Shown here one piece after another: positions 8,855-16,973 of a stretch of DNA of 64,000 nt. How positions within the stretch are numbered: the first letter of the stretch is position 1; the number at the start of each line of letters is the position of its first letter. A program made the translations under genes and the position numbers. Below the pieces are notes generated by a model. That model worked only from the letters and a program-made list of their open reading frames with translations. It was not told the DNA's origin and did not search any database. Source of the stretch: Paracoccus sp. R12_2 (GTDB lineage: Bacteria; Pseudomonadota; Alphaproteobacteria; Rhodobacterales; Rhodobacteraceae); NCBI RefSeq assembly GCF_017744015.1, contig NZ_JAGHRA010000003.1, positions 248,001 to 312,000 on the forward strand, written 5' to 3'.

Positions 8855-8882
8855 GGCGGACGCAGCCCTCGCCGCGTCCGCC
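8855..8882 (-). other. Intercistronic hairpin after the second binding-protein gene
   Basis: A perfect 9-bp inverted repeat, GGCGGACGC at 8855-8863 and GCGTCCGCC at 8874-8882, begins 7 bases after the binding-protein stop codon. No U-tract follows. The likely role is mRNA stabilisation or partial termination inside the operon. Confidence 0.55.
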
Positions 8883-8889
8883 GCTTTCC

Positions 8890-9960
8890 TCAACCGGCAA
8901 GCCAGCTGTTGAAACGCTCATTCAATTCGGCATCGCGATCGACCCAGAAATCCAGATTCGATCCAAGCGCGTTGGTCATGTTCGCCTCGGTCGTGGGCAG
9001 GTTCGGACCCATCGGCTGATCGGTTCCCTCGATATTGCCGACCAGTGCCGCTGCCGAACGACGCGGCGGACCATAGCTGATGAATTCGGCGGCACGCGCC
9101 TGCTGCTTCGATGCCGTCGAGAATGCGACGAATTTTTTCGCTTCCTCAAGATTCGGCGCGCCCTTGGGCATCACCCAGCCTTCCATCTCGTAGATCTGAC
9201 CATCCCAGATGATCTTGAAGGGCTTGCCCTCGCCCTGCGCCGCGTTGAAGATCCGGCCGTTGAACGCATAGGCCATGGACACTTCACCATCGGCCAGCAG
9301 TTGCGGTGGCTGGGCACCGGCCTCCCACCAGATCACGCTGTCCTTGATCTCGTCCAGCTTGGCAAAAGCCTGATCGACGCCCTCAGCCGTTTCCAGCACC
9401 TCATAAACCTGATCGGCGGGCACGCCGTCGGCCATCAGCGCCAGTTCCAGGTTGAACTTGGCGCCCTTGCGCATGGTGCGCTTGCCGGGGAACTTCTCCA
9501 GATCGAAGAAATCCGCAGGTCCGGCGGGCTTTGCGTCGGTGAATCTGGTATCGTCATATGCCAGCACCATCGAATAGACATCGGTGCCGACGAAACAGTC
9601 GGTGATCGCGCCTTCGATGAAATCATCTTCCGCAGGCGTTCCATCTGGTGCCGCTTCCAGCATCGACACATCGATCATCTCGACCAGCCCCTCGTCGCAC
9701 AGCCGCACCGCGTCGGCATATTCGACCGAGGCCACGTCGGCCGTGACATTGCCCGCTTCGACCATCGCCTTGATCGGCGTGGCGGGGTTGTCGGCGTCCG
9801 CCATGTTCACCTTGATGCCGGTCTCGGCCTCGAACGGCTTGGCATAGGCTTCCAGGTGGCTGTTGCCATAGGCGCCGCCCCAGGACAGCAGGTTGACATC
9901 GGCAAGCACCGGCGACGCCACAAGGCCAAGCGCGGTGGTCAGTATCAGGGTTCGGGTCAT
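8890..9960 (-). CDS. Periplasmic binding protein of the polyamine-type ABC importer, paralogue 2
   Basis: 356 residues from an ATG preceded by GTTGGAGAAAGCG; a longer frame that starts inside the hairpin region upstream is rejected. Signal peptide MTRTLILTTALGLVASPVLA, then LLSWGGAYGNSHLEAY and KVNMADADNPATP. It is strongly similar to the gene immediately upstream over its whole length, with shared blocks such as GEGKPFKIIWDGQIYEMEGW in near-identical form and PGKRxxxK, LMADGVPADxVYEVL and LNERF. This points to a tandem duplication. The ligand is likely a polyamine or related amine, and the two copies may differ in affinity or be expressed under the same control. Confidence 0.91.
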   Translation of the reverse strand: MTRTLILTTALGLVASPVLADVNLLSWGGAYGNSHLEAYAKPFEAETGIKVNMADADNPATPIKAMVEAGNVTADVASVEYADAVRLCDEGLVEMIDVSMLEAAPDGTPAEDDFIEGAITDCFVGTDVYSMVLAYDDTRFTDAKPAGPADFFDLEKFPGKRTMRKGAKFNLELALMADGVPADQVYEVLETAEGVDQAFAKLDEIKDSVIWWEAGAQPPQLLADGEVSMAYAFNGRIFNAAQGEGKPFKIIWDGQIYEMEGWVMPKGAPNLEEAKKFVAFSTASKQQARAAEFISYGPPRRSAAALVGNIEGTDQPMGPNLPTTEANMTNALGSNLDFWVDRDAELNERFNSWLAG

Positions 9961-10012
9961 CGCTTTCTCCAACTGCACGGTTCTCGCGGCGCCTTGGCCG
10001 TCATTCTTGGCC

Positions 10013-10048
10013 CTTGCGGGCAAGCGGCGCCGGACCCGAAGGCCCGGC
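10013..10048 (-). other. Intercistronic UUCG-loop hairpin after the first binding-protein gene
   Basis: On the minus-strand RNA, GCCGGGCC and GGTCCGGC (10029-10048) form an 8-bp stem with one G-U pair closed by a UUCG tetraloop, an unusually stable loop. It starts 8 bases after the upstream stop codon. The adjoining plus-strand sequence CTTGCGGGCAAGCGGC (10013-10028) occurs identically at 17756-17771, also between genes of an ABC importer operon. Confidence 0.55.
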
Positions 10049-10055
10049 GACGAAA

Positions 10056-11129
10056 TCAAGAGGCCAGCCAGGCCGCAAAGCGTTCATTCAGCTGCGACAT
10101 GTTATCGACCCAGAAATCGTTGTCGAACGCCAGCGCGTTGCCCATGTTCTCGGGCGAGGTCGGCAGGTTCGGCGGCATCGGAATATCGGTGTCCTTGTAG
10201 TTTCCGACCAGTGGCGCCGAACTTTTGCGCGGCGGGCCATAGCTGATCTGCATGGACGCGCGCGCAAGCGATTCCGCGCTTGTCGAGAACTTGAGATATT
10301 CCATCGCATTCTCGGGGTTCGGGCCGTCGATCGGCATGACCCAGCCTTCCATCTCGTAGATCTGGCCGTCCCAGACGATCTTGAAGGGTTTGCCCTCGTC
10401 CACGGCGGCGTTGAAGATGCGGCCGTTATAGGCCTGCGTCATCACCACCTCGCCATCGGCCAGCAATTGCGGAGGCTGGGCGCCCGCGTCCCAGAAGATC
10501 GCGTGTGGCTTGATGGTGTCCAGCTTGGCAAAAGCGCGATCCAGTCCCTCGGGCGTCGAGAGAACCTCGTACACCTCATCCGCGGGAACACCGTCGGCCA
10601 TCAGCGCCATTTCCATGTTGAAGCGCGGCTCTTTCAGCACGCCACGCTTGCCGGGAAAGGCCTCGACATCAAAGAAATCAGCGATGCTGGAGGGCGGGTT
10701 GTCGGGAAAACGGCTTTCGTCATAGGCGACGATGGTCGCGTAGACATCCGTTGCGACAAAGCAGTCCGACAGCCCGCCTTCCAGAAAATCTTCCTCGGCC
10801 GAGGTTCCGTCGGCGGCAGTAAGCAGATCGGCGGGGTCGATTTCCTGCAACATCCCCTCGTCGCACAAACGGGTCGCATCGGAATAGCCGATGCTCGCCA
10901 CGTCGGTGCTGACATTGCCCGCCTGCACCTGCGCCTTCACCGGCGTCGCCGGATTGTCGACATCGGTCATGTTGACCTTGATGCCCGTCTCGGCCTCGAA
11001 CGGCTTGTTGTAGGCATCGATCTGAGACTGAGAGTAAGCCCCGCCCCAAGACATGACTTCGACCGTGCCCTCGGCCATCGCCCAGGATGGCGAGACGAGA
11101 GCAGTGCAGATCAGTATGGTTCTTTTCAT
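10056..11129 (-). CDS. Periplasmic binding protein of the polyamine-type ABC importer, paralogue 1
   Basis: 357 residues with a signal peptide (MKRTILICTALVSPSWAMAEG) and the extracellular solute-binding fold of the PotD/PotF group: VMSWGGAYSQSQIDAY, KVNMTDVDNPATP, DEGMLQEID, GAQPPQLLADGEV. The ATG has an AGGAAGAGG-type ribosome site upstream. It follows the ATPase gene after 18 bases with no hairpin. By eye it is the closest relative of the next gene downstream, with more than half the positions matching over long stretches. Two of the three binding proteins therefore look like recent duplicates feeding one set of permeases. The substrate is not shown by sequence alone. Confidence 0.91.
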   Translation of the reverse strand: MKRTILICTALVSPSWAMAEGTVEVMSWGGAYSQSQIDAYNKPFEAETGIKVNMTDVDNPATPVKAQVQAGNVSTDVASIGYSDATRLCDEGMLQEIDPADLLTAADGTSAEEDFLEGGLSDCFVATDVYATIVAYDESRFPDNPPSSIADFFDVEAFPGKRGVLKEPRFNMEMALMADGVPADEVYEVLSTPEGLDRAFAKLDTIKPHAIFWDAGAQPPQLLADGEVVMTQAYNGRIFNAAVDEGKPFKIVWDGQIYEMEGWVMPIDGPNPENAMEYLKFSTSAESLARASMQISYGPPRKSSAPLVGNYKDTDIPMPPNLPTSPENMGNALAFDNDFWVDNMSQLNERFAAWLAS

Positions 11130-11147
11130 TGGCTTACCTCTTCCTGT

Positions 11148-12251
11148 TCAGATCGGGTCCAGGGCGCGTGCATCCGCCGGATGCCAGCCGACCTTGATCT
11201 TCTGGCCCGGCTCAAGGTGCGTCTGGCCCTGGGTGTTGCGCATCTTCATGACGAAATCATCCGCCCCCGCCACGTTCAGGCGGGCACGAAGGATGTCGCC
11301 CATATAGATGACCTCGACGACGGTCGCGTCGATCATGTGCGCGTTGGGCGGCATCATTTCCGGCTTGAACTCGACCCGCTCGGGCCGGATCGACACAAGG
11401 GTCTGCTGCCCTTTTTCCGTGACATTCACCGGGGTCGCGTCGATCAGTTCGCCCGATGACAGGCGCACAAGGGCGTTCTCGCCGCTCAACTGCTCGATGG
11501 TTCCCGGCAGCTTGTTGTTTTCACCGATGAACTGCGCGACGAAGCTGTTTTCCGGACGTTCATACAGATCGGCCGGTGCGGCAAGCTGCTGGATGCGGCC
11601 GTCGTTGAACACCGCAACCCGGTCCGACATGGTCAGAGCCTCGCCCTGATCGTGGGTCACATAGACGACCGTGATGCCCAGTCTCTCGTGCAGGTGCTTG
11701 ATCTCGAACTGCATGTGTTCGCGTAGCTGCTTGTCCAGCGCACCAAGCGGTTCGTCCATCAGCACTAGCTGCGGATCGAAGACCAGCGCACGCGCCAGCG
11801 CAATCCGCTGTTGCTGGCCACCCGACAGTTGCGCGGGACGGCGACTTGCGAAGCTGCCCATCTGAACCATGTCCAGCGCGCGCTTGACACGGGTTTCGCG
11901 TTCGACCTTGTCCATCCCCCGCACTTCCAGCGGAAAGGACAGGTTTTCACCCACCGTCATATGCGGGAACAGTGCATAGTTCTGAAACACCATGCCGATG
12001 CCGCGCTTGTGCGGGGGAACCTGGTTGATCGGCTTGCCCGCCAGGCGGATTTCGCCATGGGTCGCGGTCTCGAAACCTGCCAGCATCATCAGGCAGGTCG
12101 TCTTGCCCGATCCCGACGGCCCAAGCATGGTCAGGAATTCGCCCTTGCCGATCGCAAGGTTCAGGTCTTTGACGACAAGTGTCTGGCCGTCATAACTTTT
12201 TTGCACATGCTCAAAGGCGACGTAAGCGTCGCCAGTGCCTTGATCCAGCAA
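11148..12251 (-). CDS. Polyamine-type ABC transporter ATPase, PotA family
   Basis: 367 residues. Walker A is GPSGSGKT at residues 44-51, the signature is LSGGQQQR near 145, Walker B is LVLMDEPLGALD near 165, and the switch histidine is in YVTHDQGEA. The C-terminal 120 residues form the TOBE-type regulatory domain usual in PotA and MalK. It powers import by the two permeases at 5396-7654. The only start that keeps the beta strand before the ATPase core is a TTG with GGGAGAG upstream; a TTG start may lower expression of the ATPase relative to the binding proteins. First gene of the operon. Confidence 0.93.
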   Translation of the reverse strand: MLDQGTGDAYVAFEHVQKSYDGQTLVVKDLNLAIGKGEFLTMLGPSGSGKTTCLMMLAGFETATHGEIRLAGKPINQVPPHKRGIGMVFQNYALFPHMTVGENLSFPLEVRGMDKVERETRVKRALDMVQMGSFASRRPAQLSGGQQQRIALARALVFDPQLVLMDEPLGALDKQLREHMQFEIKHLHERLGITVVYVTHDQGEALTMSDRVAVFNDGRIQQLAAPADLYERPENSFVAQFIGENNKLPGTIEQLSGENALVRLSSGELIDATPVNVTEKGQQTLVSIRPERVEFKPEMMPPNAHMIDATVVEVIYMGDILRARLNVAGADDFVMKMRNTQGQTHLEPGQKIKVGWHPADARALDPI

Positions 12252-12565
12252 TGAGCGCTCTCCCTGTTTTGATATGGTTATTCAGCGCGAGGCCGAGGTT
12301 ACGCGCGCTATCGGCGCGCTGGCAACACAATTTGCGACATTTCTTTCGCAGGATGCGTCGGCTGATTACAGCGACATCACGCCGTGGCTGCGAACCCGCC
12401 AGCCGGAACATGCCAAGGTTGCGAGAAATCCTGCTGCAAGGGGTAATTCGGCCCTTCAGGAACGCGTGGCGCCGGTTGGGGAAGGGTCCGACGATCCTGC
12501 GTACTTGATGCCGTGACGACGGCGTAAAGCGCCGAATCCACCTGTGATCTGCGGCAATTGCTGCC
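12252..12565. other. 314-base intergenic region between the lacI-type gene and the ABC ATPase gene
   Basis: It must hold the promoter of the polyamine-type operon on the minus strand. A 5-bp hairpin, CGGCG-TAAAG-CGCCG at 12520-12534, may end the regulator transcript. GCGGCAATTGCTGC near 12551-12564 is a near-palindrome. Short frames on both strands (80 and 143 codons) have no domain and implausible composition, and I do not call them. No copy of the LacI-type palindrome found at 13664-13702 is visible here, so this operon is probably not under that regulator. Confidence 0.5.
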
Positions 12566-13588
12566 TCAAGCGCTGTCTCGAACCACCATAGCACCGAGAA
12601 ACTTGCGATCCAGATTGGTCGTGTCGGGGCTTTCAAGCACATCGACCAGATAGTTGGACATCTGGGTAAGCGGCTGGCGATAGGTCGTCAGACGATAGTT
12701 CGGGCTTGCGGCCTGGGGCACGTCGTCGAACCCGATCACGGCGATATCTTCCGGAACACGCAAGCCAAGCCGGTGCCGGATCGTATCGACGACCCCAAGC
12801 GCAAGTGCGTCGTTCTCGCACACGATCACATCCGGCAGACTGGCCGCGTCACGCCCCTGCAACGCCTCAAGCGCCACTTTCTCGGCAAGCATCGCATCGT
12901 ATCTGGCGACCGAAACGCTGTCCGGCACCACACCGAACCGATGCTGCCAGATCGTCGCGAATGTTTCCTTGCGCAGCAGATGCGCGGAAACCGTCTCTGG
13001 TCCCGCCATGTATAGCGGGCTGCGATAGCCCTTCTGGATCACATAATGCGCGATCTCGCGGGTGGCGGCCTCATCGTCGACGGCGATCGAAATGGTGTTG
13101 GGGTTCTGCGAAGTACGGGCAAAAATGATCAGCTTCTTGAAGCGGCGGGCGCCAAGTGCCGTCGCCAGAACTTCGTCGTCGAACTGGATCCCGATCAGGA
13201 TCGTCGCATCCACGCGGCGCTGGCTGGCATTCATCAACGCAGGCGCCGTGTCCTCGCGGTCCAGAGTGTTGACCAGCAACGTATCCCACCCCCGACTGCG
13301 CAGCGCACGGGTCAGACGTTCCAGCATCACCAGCTTGTGGGGATTGGCGAAATCATCGACCAGCAGTGCGACAAGGTTCGATCGCGTGGAGGCCAGGGCC
13401 GCCGCACTCAGATCGGGCACATAGCCCAGTGACTGCGCCGCCGTGATGACCCTGGCCCGCGTCTTGGGTGAGATCGAAGCATCTTTCTTGAACGCCCGAT
13501 TGACAGTCCAGCGCGAAACTCCGGCTGCAACGGCAACATCATCGGCGGTGACATTGTCGAAGCTGTCTGGTTTCGGCACGGCGCACAT
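12566..13588 (-). CDS. LacI-family transcriptional regulator, probable repressor of the inositol operon
   Basis: 340 residues from the ATG at 13588; a 23-codon in-frame extension precedes it but does not add to the fold. The N-terminal helix-turn-helix and hinge are typical: VTADDVAVAAGVSRWTVNRA, then ARVITAAQSLGYVPD. The rest is a periplasmic-binding-protein-like effector domain (VALLVDDFANPHKLVMLERL, VICENDALALGVVD, IAVIGFDDVPQA). It is transcribed away from iolG across a 172-base spacer with two matching palindromes, which fits control of the inositol genes and of itself. The effector is likely an inositol or a catabolic intermediate; this is inference. Confidence 0.88.
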   Translation of the reverse strand: MCAVPKPDSFDNVTADDVAVAAGVSRWTVNRAFKKDASISPKTRARVITAAQSLGYVPDLSAAALASTRSNLVALLVDDFANPHKLVMLERLTRALRSRGWDTLLVNTLDREDTAPALMNASQRRVDATILIGIQFDDEVLATALGARRFKKLIIFARTSQNPNTISIAVDDEAATREIAHYVIQKGYRSPLYMAGPETVSAHLLRKETFATIWQHRFGVVPDSVSVARYDAMLAEKVALEALQGRDAASLPDVIVCENDALALGVVDTIRHRLGLRVPEDIAVIGFDDVPQAASPNYRLTTYRQPLTQMSNYLVDVLESPDTTNLDRKFLGAMVVRDSA

Positions 13589-13661
13589 CCTGTTCACGAT
13601 TGGCGGCCCATTCGGGCCTGTCCCTGTCAGCATAGCTGCGCAAGCGGCCGAATGCACCTAA

Positions 13662-13679
13662 AATGCACGCGGGTGCAAA
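13662..13679. promoter_or_regulatory. Probable LacI-family operator 1 (imperfect palindrome)
   Basis: AATGCACGCGGGTGCAAA contains TGCACGC-GGGTGCA, which differs from a perfect palindrome at one position. Its centre lies 23 bp from that of operator 2, about two helical turns, so two dimers could bind side by side. It is placed between the divergent regulator and iolG genes. Confidence 0.65.
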
Positions 13680-13684
13680 AACTG

Positions 13685-13702
13685 TTTGCACGCGCGTGCA
13701 AA
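13685..13702. promoter_or_regulatory. Probable LacI-family operator 2 (perfect palindrome)
   Basis: TTTGCACGCGCGTGCAAA is an exact 18-bp inverted repeat with the central CG step typical of LacI-family operators. It is 58 bases upstream of the iolG start and overlaps a candidate promoter for iolG. Confidence 0.8.
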
Positions 13703-13713
13703 TCATGTATCCC
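13686..13713 (+). promoter_or_regulatory. Candidate promoter of the inositol operon, overlapped by operator 2
   Basis: TTGCAC at 13686-13691 could be the -35 and TATCCC at 13708-13713 the -10, with a 16-base spacer. The -10 is weak. The -35 lies inside operator 2, so a bound LacI-type protein would block it. Confidence 0.4.
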
Positions 13714-13760
13714 TATCGTCGCAAGCGCAGAAAACAGCGCCGCAGATTCGGGAGGTGAAG

Positions 13761-14753
13761 ATGTTGAGGGTAGGATTGCTGGGCGCGGGTAGGATCGGTC
13801 AGGTTCATGCAGTGAACATCGCCGGAAACGCCCGTTCGTCGCTGGTCGCGGTATCGGATGTCGACCAGAACGCCGCAACCAGACTGGCATCGACCCATTC
13901 GGCAGAGCCACGCAGTTCCGAAGATATCCTGGCCGATCGGGATATCGACGCCGTGCTGATTGCGACGTCGACGGACACGCATTCCAACCTGATCGAAGCC
14001 GCCGCCCGCGCGGGCAAGGCAGTGCTGTGCGAGAAGCCCGTGGATCTGTCGCTGGAACGCGCCCGGCAATGCCTCAGCAGCGTCGCAGACACCGGCGTGC
14101 CGATCATGATCGGGTTCAATCGCCGTTTCGATCCGAATTTCGCGACGCTGAAGACCTCCATGTCGCGGGGCGAGATCGGCAACCCGGAACTTTTGTCCCT
14201 GACCTCGTTCGACCCTGCCCCGCCGCCGCTGGCCTATATCAAGGTGTCGGGCGGCCTGTTCCGCGACATGATGATCCACGATTTCGACATGGCCAACTTC
14301 CTGATGGGGGAAACGCCGGTTGCGGTGCGCGCCGTGGGCAGCAGTGTTGTGAACCCGGAAATCGGCGCGGCCGGCGATGTCGATACGGCTGTCGTCACGC
14401 TGACATACGCCGATGGCCGGATCGCGGTCATCAAGAACAGCCGTCGCGCCGTTTACGGATATGACCAGCGGGTCGAAGTGCTGGGATCGGACGGGCTGCT
14501 GCAGGCCGGAAACATGCTTGAGAACACCGTCGTCAGATCGACGGCGGATGGCGTCGTCTCGGGCAAGCCCACCTATTTCTTCCTTGAACGCTACATGCCC
14601 GCCTATGCCGCCGAGTGGGAGGCATTCCTGGCCGCAACGCTGGACGGGTCCGACATCCCGGTGACGCTGCAGGACGGAATCACGGCACTTGCTATGGCCG
14701 AAGCCGCAACGGAATCGGCCAGGACCGGCCAGGCAGTCGCGATGGAGGAATAA
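13761..14753 (+). CDS. iolG: Inositol 2-dehydrogenase IolG (Gfo/Idh/MocA family)
   Basis: Oxidises myo-inositol to 2-keto-myo-inositol with NAD, the first catabolic step. 330 residues, the usual length. The Rossmann motif GLLGAGRIGQVHAVNI is at residues 5-20, the EKP motif is in LCEKPVDLS near 95, and the catalytic region GGLFRDMMIHDFDMANFL is near 165-182. The ATG at 13761 directly follows GGAGGTGAAG, which decides the start; an upstream in-frame ATG overlaps the operator. First gene of the operon, divergent from the LacI-type regulator. The second family member at 17822 leaves some doubt about which one takes myo-inositol. Confidence 0.87.
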   Translation: MLRVGLLGAGRIGQVHAVNIAGNARSSLVAVSDVDQNAATRLASTHSAEPRSSEDILADRDIDAVLIATSTDTHSNLIEAAARAGKAVLCEKPVDLSLERARQCLSSVADTGVPIMIGFNRRFDPNFATLKTSMSRGEIGNPELLSLTSFDPAPPPLAYIKVSGGLFRDMMIHDFDMANFLMGETPVAVRAVGSSVVNPEIGAAGDVDTAVVTLTYADGRIAVIKNSRRAVYGYDQRVEVLGSDGLLQAGNMLENTVVRSTADGVVSGKPTYFFLERYMPAYAAEWEAFLAATLDGSDIPVTLQDGITALAMAEAATESARTGQAVAMEE

Positions 14754-14835
14754 CCGCGATCGAGATGTCGCCGCCCCGGAGGAGCGGGTGCGTCGACCTT
14801 CACGGCATCCGGCTGGCTGCAATGCCGGAAGACCA

Positions 14836-14858
14836 GCAGTGACGACCAAGGTCGCTGC
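14836..14858 (+). other. Hairpin between iolG and the sugar-binding-protein gene
   Basis: GCAG and CGACC (14836-14847) pair with GGTCG and CTGC (14850-14858) around a 2-base loop, with a 3-base bulge TGA. It lies in the 133-base gap upstream of the ribosome site GGGAGGGG. Possibly an RNA processing or stabilising element. Confidence 0.4.
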
Positions 14859-14886
14859 GCAAAACAACCCAAAGGGAGGGGAAATC

Positions 14887-15807
14887 ATGAAGACAGTTCT
14901 AGCCTCGATCGCCACCGCGGCGACATTGGCAGCAATGCCTGTCGCGGCCGCCGACATCATTGTCGTGGCCCACGGACAGGCGAATGATCCGTTCTGGTCG
15001 GTCGTCAAGAACGGCGTCCAGAAAGCGGGCGAGCATACCGGCGCGAATGTCGAATTCCGTTCGCCCGAAACCTTCGACATGGTTCAGATGAGCCAGTTGA
15101 TCGACGCCGCGGTGAACCAGGAACCCGACGGGCTGGTGGTATCGATCCCCGACGCCGACGCGCTTGGTCCCTCGATCCAGCGCGCGGTCGATGCGGGCAT
15201 TCCGGTCATTTCGATGAATTCGGGCGGCGACGTGGCCAGGGATCTGGGTGCATTGCTGCATGTCGGCCAGTCCGAATACGATGCCGGCAAGGCCGCCGGA
15301 GAGAAGCTGGCCGAAATGGGCGGCTCCAAGGGCATCTGCGTCAACCAGGAGGTCGGCAACGTCTCGCTGGATCAGCGTTGCGCAGGTTTCGCCGAAGGCT
15401 TCGGCAACCAGGTCGATGTGGTACCGACCATGAACGACCCGACCGAAGTGCAGTCCAAAGTTCGGGCGGCGCTGGAATCCGACCCAGATGTCGATACCGT
15501 CCTGGGCCTTTCCGCACCGCTGGTGGGCGAACCTGCTGTGGCTGCAGTCAAGGCCCTTGGCCGCGATGACGTCCTTATCGCAACCTTCGATCTGTCGGCA
15601 GGTTTCCTGCAGGCCGTCGCCGATGGCGATGCGGCCTTCGCCATCGACCAGCAGCAGTTCCTGCAGGGCTATCTGCCGGTCACCTTCCTGGCACTGAATG
15701 CCGAATACGGACTGGTGCCGGGCGGTGACGTGCCCTCGGGCCCCAACCTGGTCACCCAGGATGCTGCGGCGCAGGTGATCGACCTGTCGGCGCAGGGCAT
15801 TCGCTGA
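14887..15807 (+). CDS. Periplasmic sugar-binding protein of a CUT2 ABC importer, probably for inositol
   Basis: 306 residues with a signal peptide ending AMPVAAADI and a ribose-binding-protein-like fold: VVAHGQANDPFWSVVKNG, then VSIPDADALGPSIQRAVDAG and the strand IPVISMNSGG. ATG follows GGGAGGGGAAATC; the longer frame upstream runs through the hairpin region and is rejected. Located between iolG and the permease gene of the same operon, it should capture myo-inositol or an isomer and deliver it to the membrane subunits encoded just downstream. Related to IbpA and FrcB-type proteins. The ligand is inferred from neighbours. Confidence 0.88.
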   Translation: MKTVLASIATAATLAAMPVAAADIIVVAHGQANDPFWSVVKNGVQKAGEHTGANVEFRSPETFDMVQMSQLIDAAVNQEPDGLVVSIPDADALGPSIQRAVDAGIPVISMNSGGDVARDLGALLHVGQSEYDAGKAAGEKLAEMGGSKGICVNQEVGNVSLDQRCAGFAEGFGNQVDVVPTMNDPTEVQSKVRAALESDPDVDTVLGLSAPLVGEPAVAAVKALGRDDVLIATFDLSAGFLQAVADGDAAFAIDQQQFLQGYLPVTFLALNAEYGLVPGGDVPSGPNLVTQDAAAQVIDLSAQGIR

Positions 15808-15821
15808 CACCTGAATAGCAG

Positions 15822-15843
15822 GGTCGCGCGCTTCCGCGCGGCC
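15822..15843 (+). other. Intercistronic hairpin after the sugar-binding-protein gene
   Basis: GGTCGCGCG at 15822-15830 pairs with CGCGCGGCC at 15835-15843 (one T-G pair), loop CTTC. It starts 15 bases after the binding-protein stop and ends before the permease ribosome site GGAGG. Likely supports excess binding-protein production. Confidence 0.55.
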
Positions 15844-15865
15844 CCCGTCCGAACCGGAGGTGATC

Positions 15866-16972
15866 ATGTCTGCAGATAATCTCTTGCAGCAGGATGAGCG
15901 CGTGCGCGCGGAATCCCTTGCGACCAAACTGATGAAGAAGCCCGAACTGGGCGCGATCGGCGGCGTGGTGCTGGTGACGCTGTTCTTTCTGTCCACGGCG
16001 GACGGAGCGATGTTCACGCTGTCGGGCATCATGAACTTCATGACGCCAGCCGCACAGTTGGGAATACTGGGCATTGCGGCCGCGATGCTGATGATCGGCG
16101 GAGAGTTCGACCTGTCGATCGGCTCGATGGTGGCCTTTGCGGGCATGATCTTTGGCGTTCTGACCGTCAATCTGGGACTGCCGCTGATCTTCGCCATCCC
16201 GCTGACCATGGCCTTCGCCGCATGCATCGGCGCGCTGAACGGCGCCATCGTGCTGCGCACAGGGTTGCCGTCCTTCATCGTCACGCTTGCGGGGCTGTTC
16301 ATCCTGCGCGGCGCGGCGCTGGTGGGGTTGAAGCTGTTCACGGGCGGTTCGACCCAGCTGCGCGGCATTCGCGACGCGGTCGAGGGCGACTGGCTTGCAC
16401 CGATCTTTTCGGGCGACGCCTTTACCGGGCTGTTCGGATGGCTGGCCGGTATCGGCGTGATCGACAGCTTCAGTTCCGGCATGCCCAAAGTGCCGGGCAT
16501 CCCGGTCGAGATCATCTGGTTCGTCGTCTTCGCCCTGGTCGCGACCTATGTCCTGGTCCGCACGCCGGTCGGCAACTGGATCTTCGCAACGGGGGGCGAC
16601 ACCAATGCGGCCAAGAATTCGGGTGTGCCCGTTCGCGGCGTCAAGATCTCGCTGTTCATGCTGACGGCCTGCGCGGCGTCGATGGTGGCGATCATCACCG
16701 TGATCGATGCGGGTTCGACCGATGCCCGGCGCGGCTTCATGAAGGAATTCGAGGCGATCATCACCGCCGTGATCGGGGGCTGTCTGCTGACCGGCGGCTA
16801 CGGCTCGGCCATCGGCGCATTCTTCGGCGCGATCATCTTCGGCATGGTCACGATCGGGCTGACCTACACGAATTTCGATCAGGACTGGTTCCAGATCTTC
16901 CTGGGCGGAATGCTGCTGCTGGCGGTCGTGTTCAACAACGTCATCCGCAAGCGCGTGACGGGAGAACGGTAA
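15866..16972 (+). CDS. CUT2 sugar ABC transporter permease, probably for inositol
   Basis: 368 residues, hydrophobic, with eight to ten predicted membrane segments and the RbsC-type core [20 protein letters not shown] near residues 70-90 and [19 protein letters not shown] near 128-146. The ATG at 15866 has GGAGG five bases upstream; a GTG two codons earlier overlaps that site and is rejected. A late motif, [20 protein letters not shown], is conserved in this family. It forms the translocation pore, probably as a homodimer, since only one permease gene is present. Confidence 0.92.
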   Translation: MSADNLLQQDERVRAESLATKLMKKPELGAIGGVVLVTLFFLSTADGAMFTLSGIMNFMTPAAQLGILGIAAAMLMIGGEFDLSIGSMVAFAGMIFGVLTVNLGLPLIFAIPLTMAFAACIGALNGAIVLRTGLPSFIVTLAGLFILRGAALVGLKLFTGGSTQLRGIRDAVEGDWLAPIFSGDAFTGLFGWLAGIGVIDSFSSGMPKVPGIPVEIIWFVVFALVATYVLVRTPVGNWIFATGGDTNAAKNSGVPVRGVKISLFMLTACAASMVAIITVIDAGSTDARRGFMKEFEAIITAVIGGCLLTGGYGSAIGAFFGAIIFGMVTIGLTYTNFDQDWFQIFLGGMLLLAVVFNNVIRKRVTGER

Positions 16973-16973
16973 G

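Noticed and set aside
7759..10200. 813-codon frame on the plus strand across two binding-protein genes
   Set aside because: Antisense shadow of two genes with signal peptides and known folds; it crosses an intergenic hairpin.
12252..12565. Control of the polyamine-type operon by the adjacent LacI-type regulator
   Set aside because: No TGCACGC-type palindrome is visible in this gap, while two are present on the iolG side.
12211..12642. 143-codon minus-strand and 80-codon plus-strand frames in the gap between the regulator and the ABC ATPase gene
   Set aside because: The minus-strand frame overlaps both flanking genes, neither has a ribosome site or recognisable composition, and the gap must hold a promoter.
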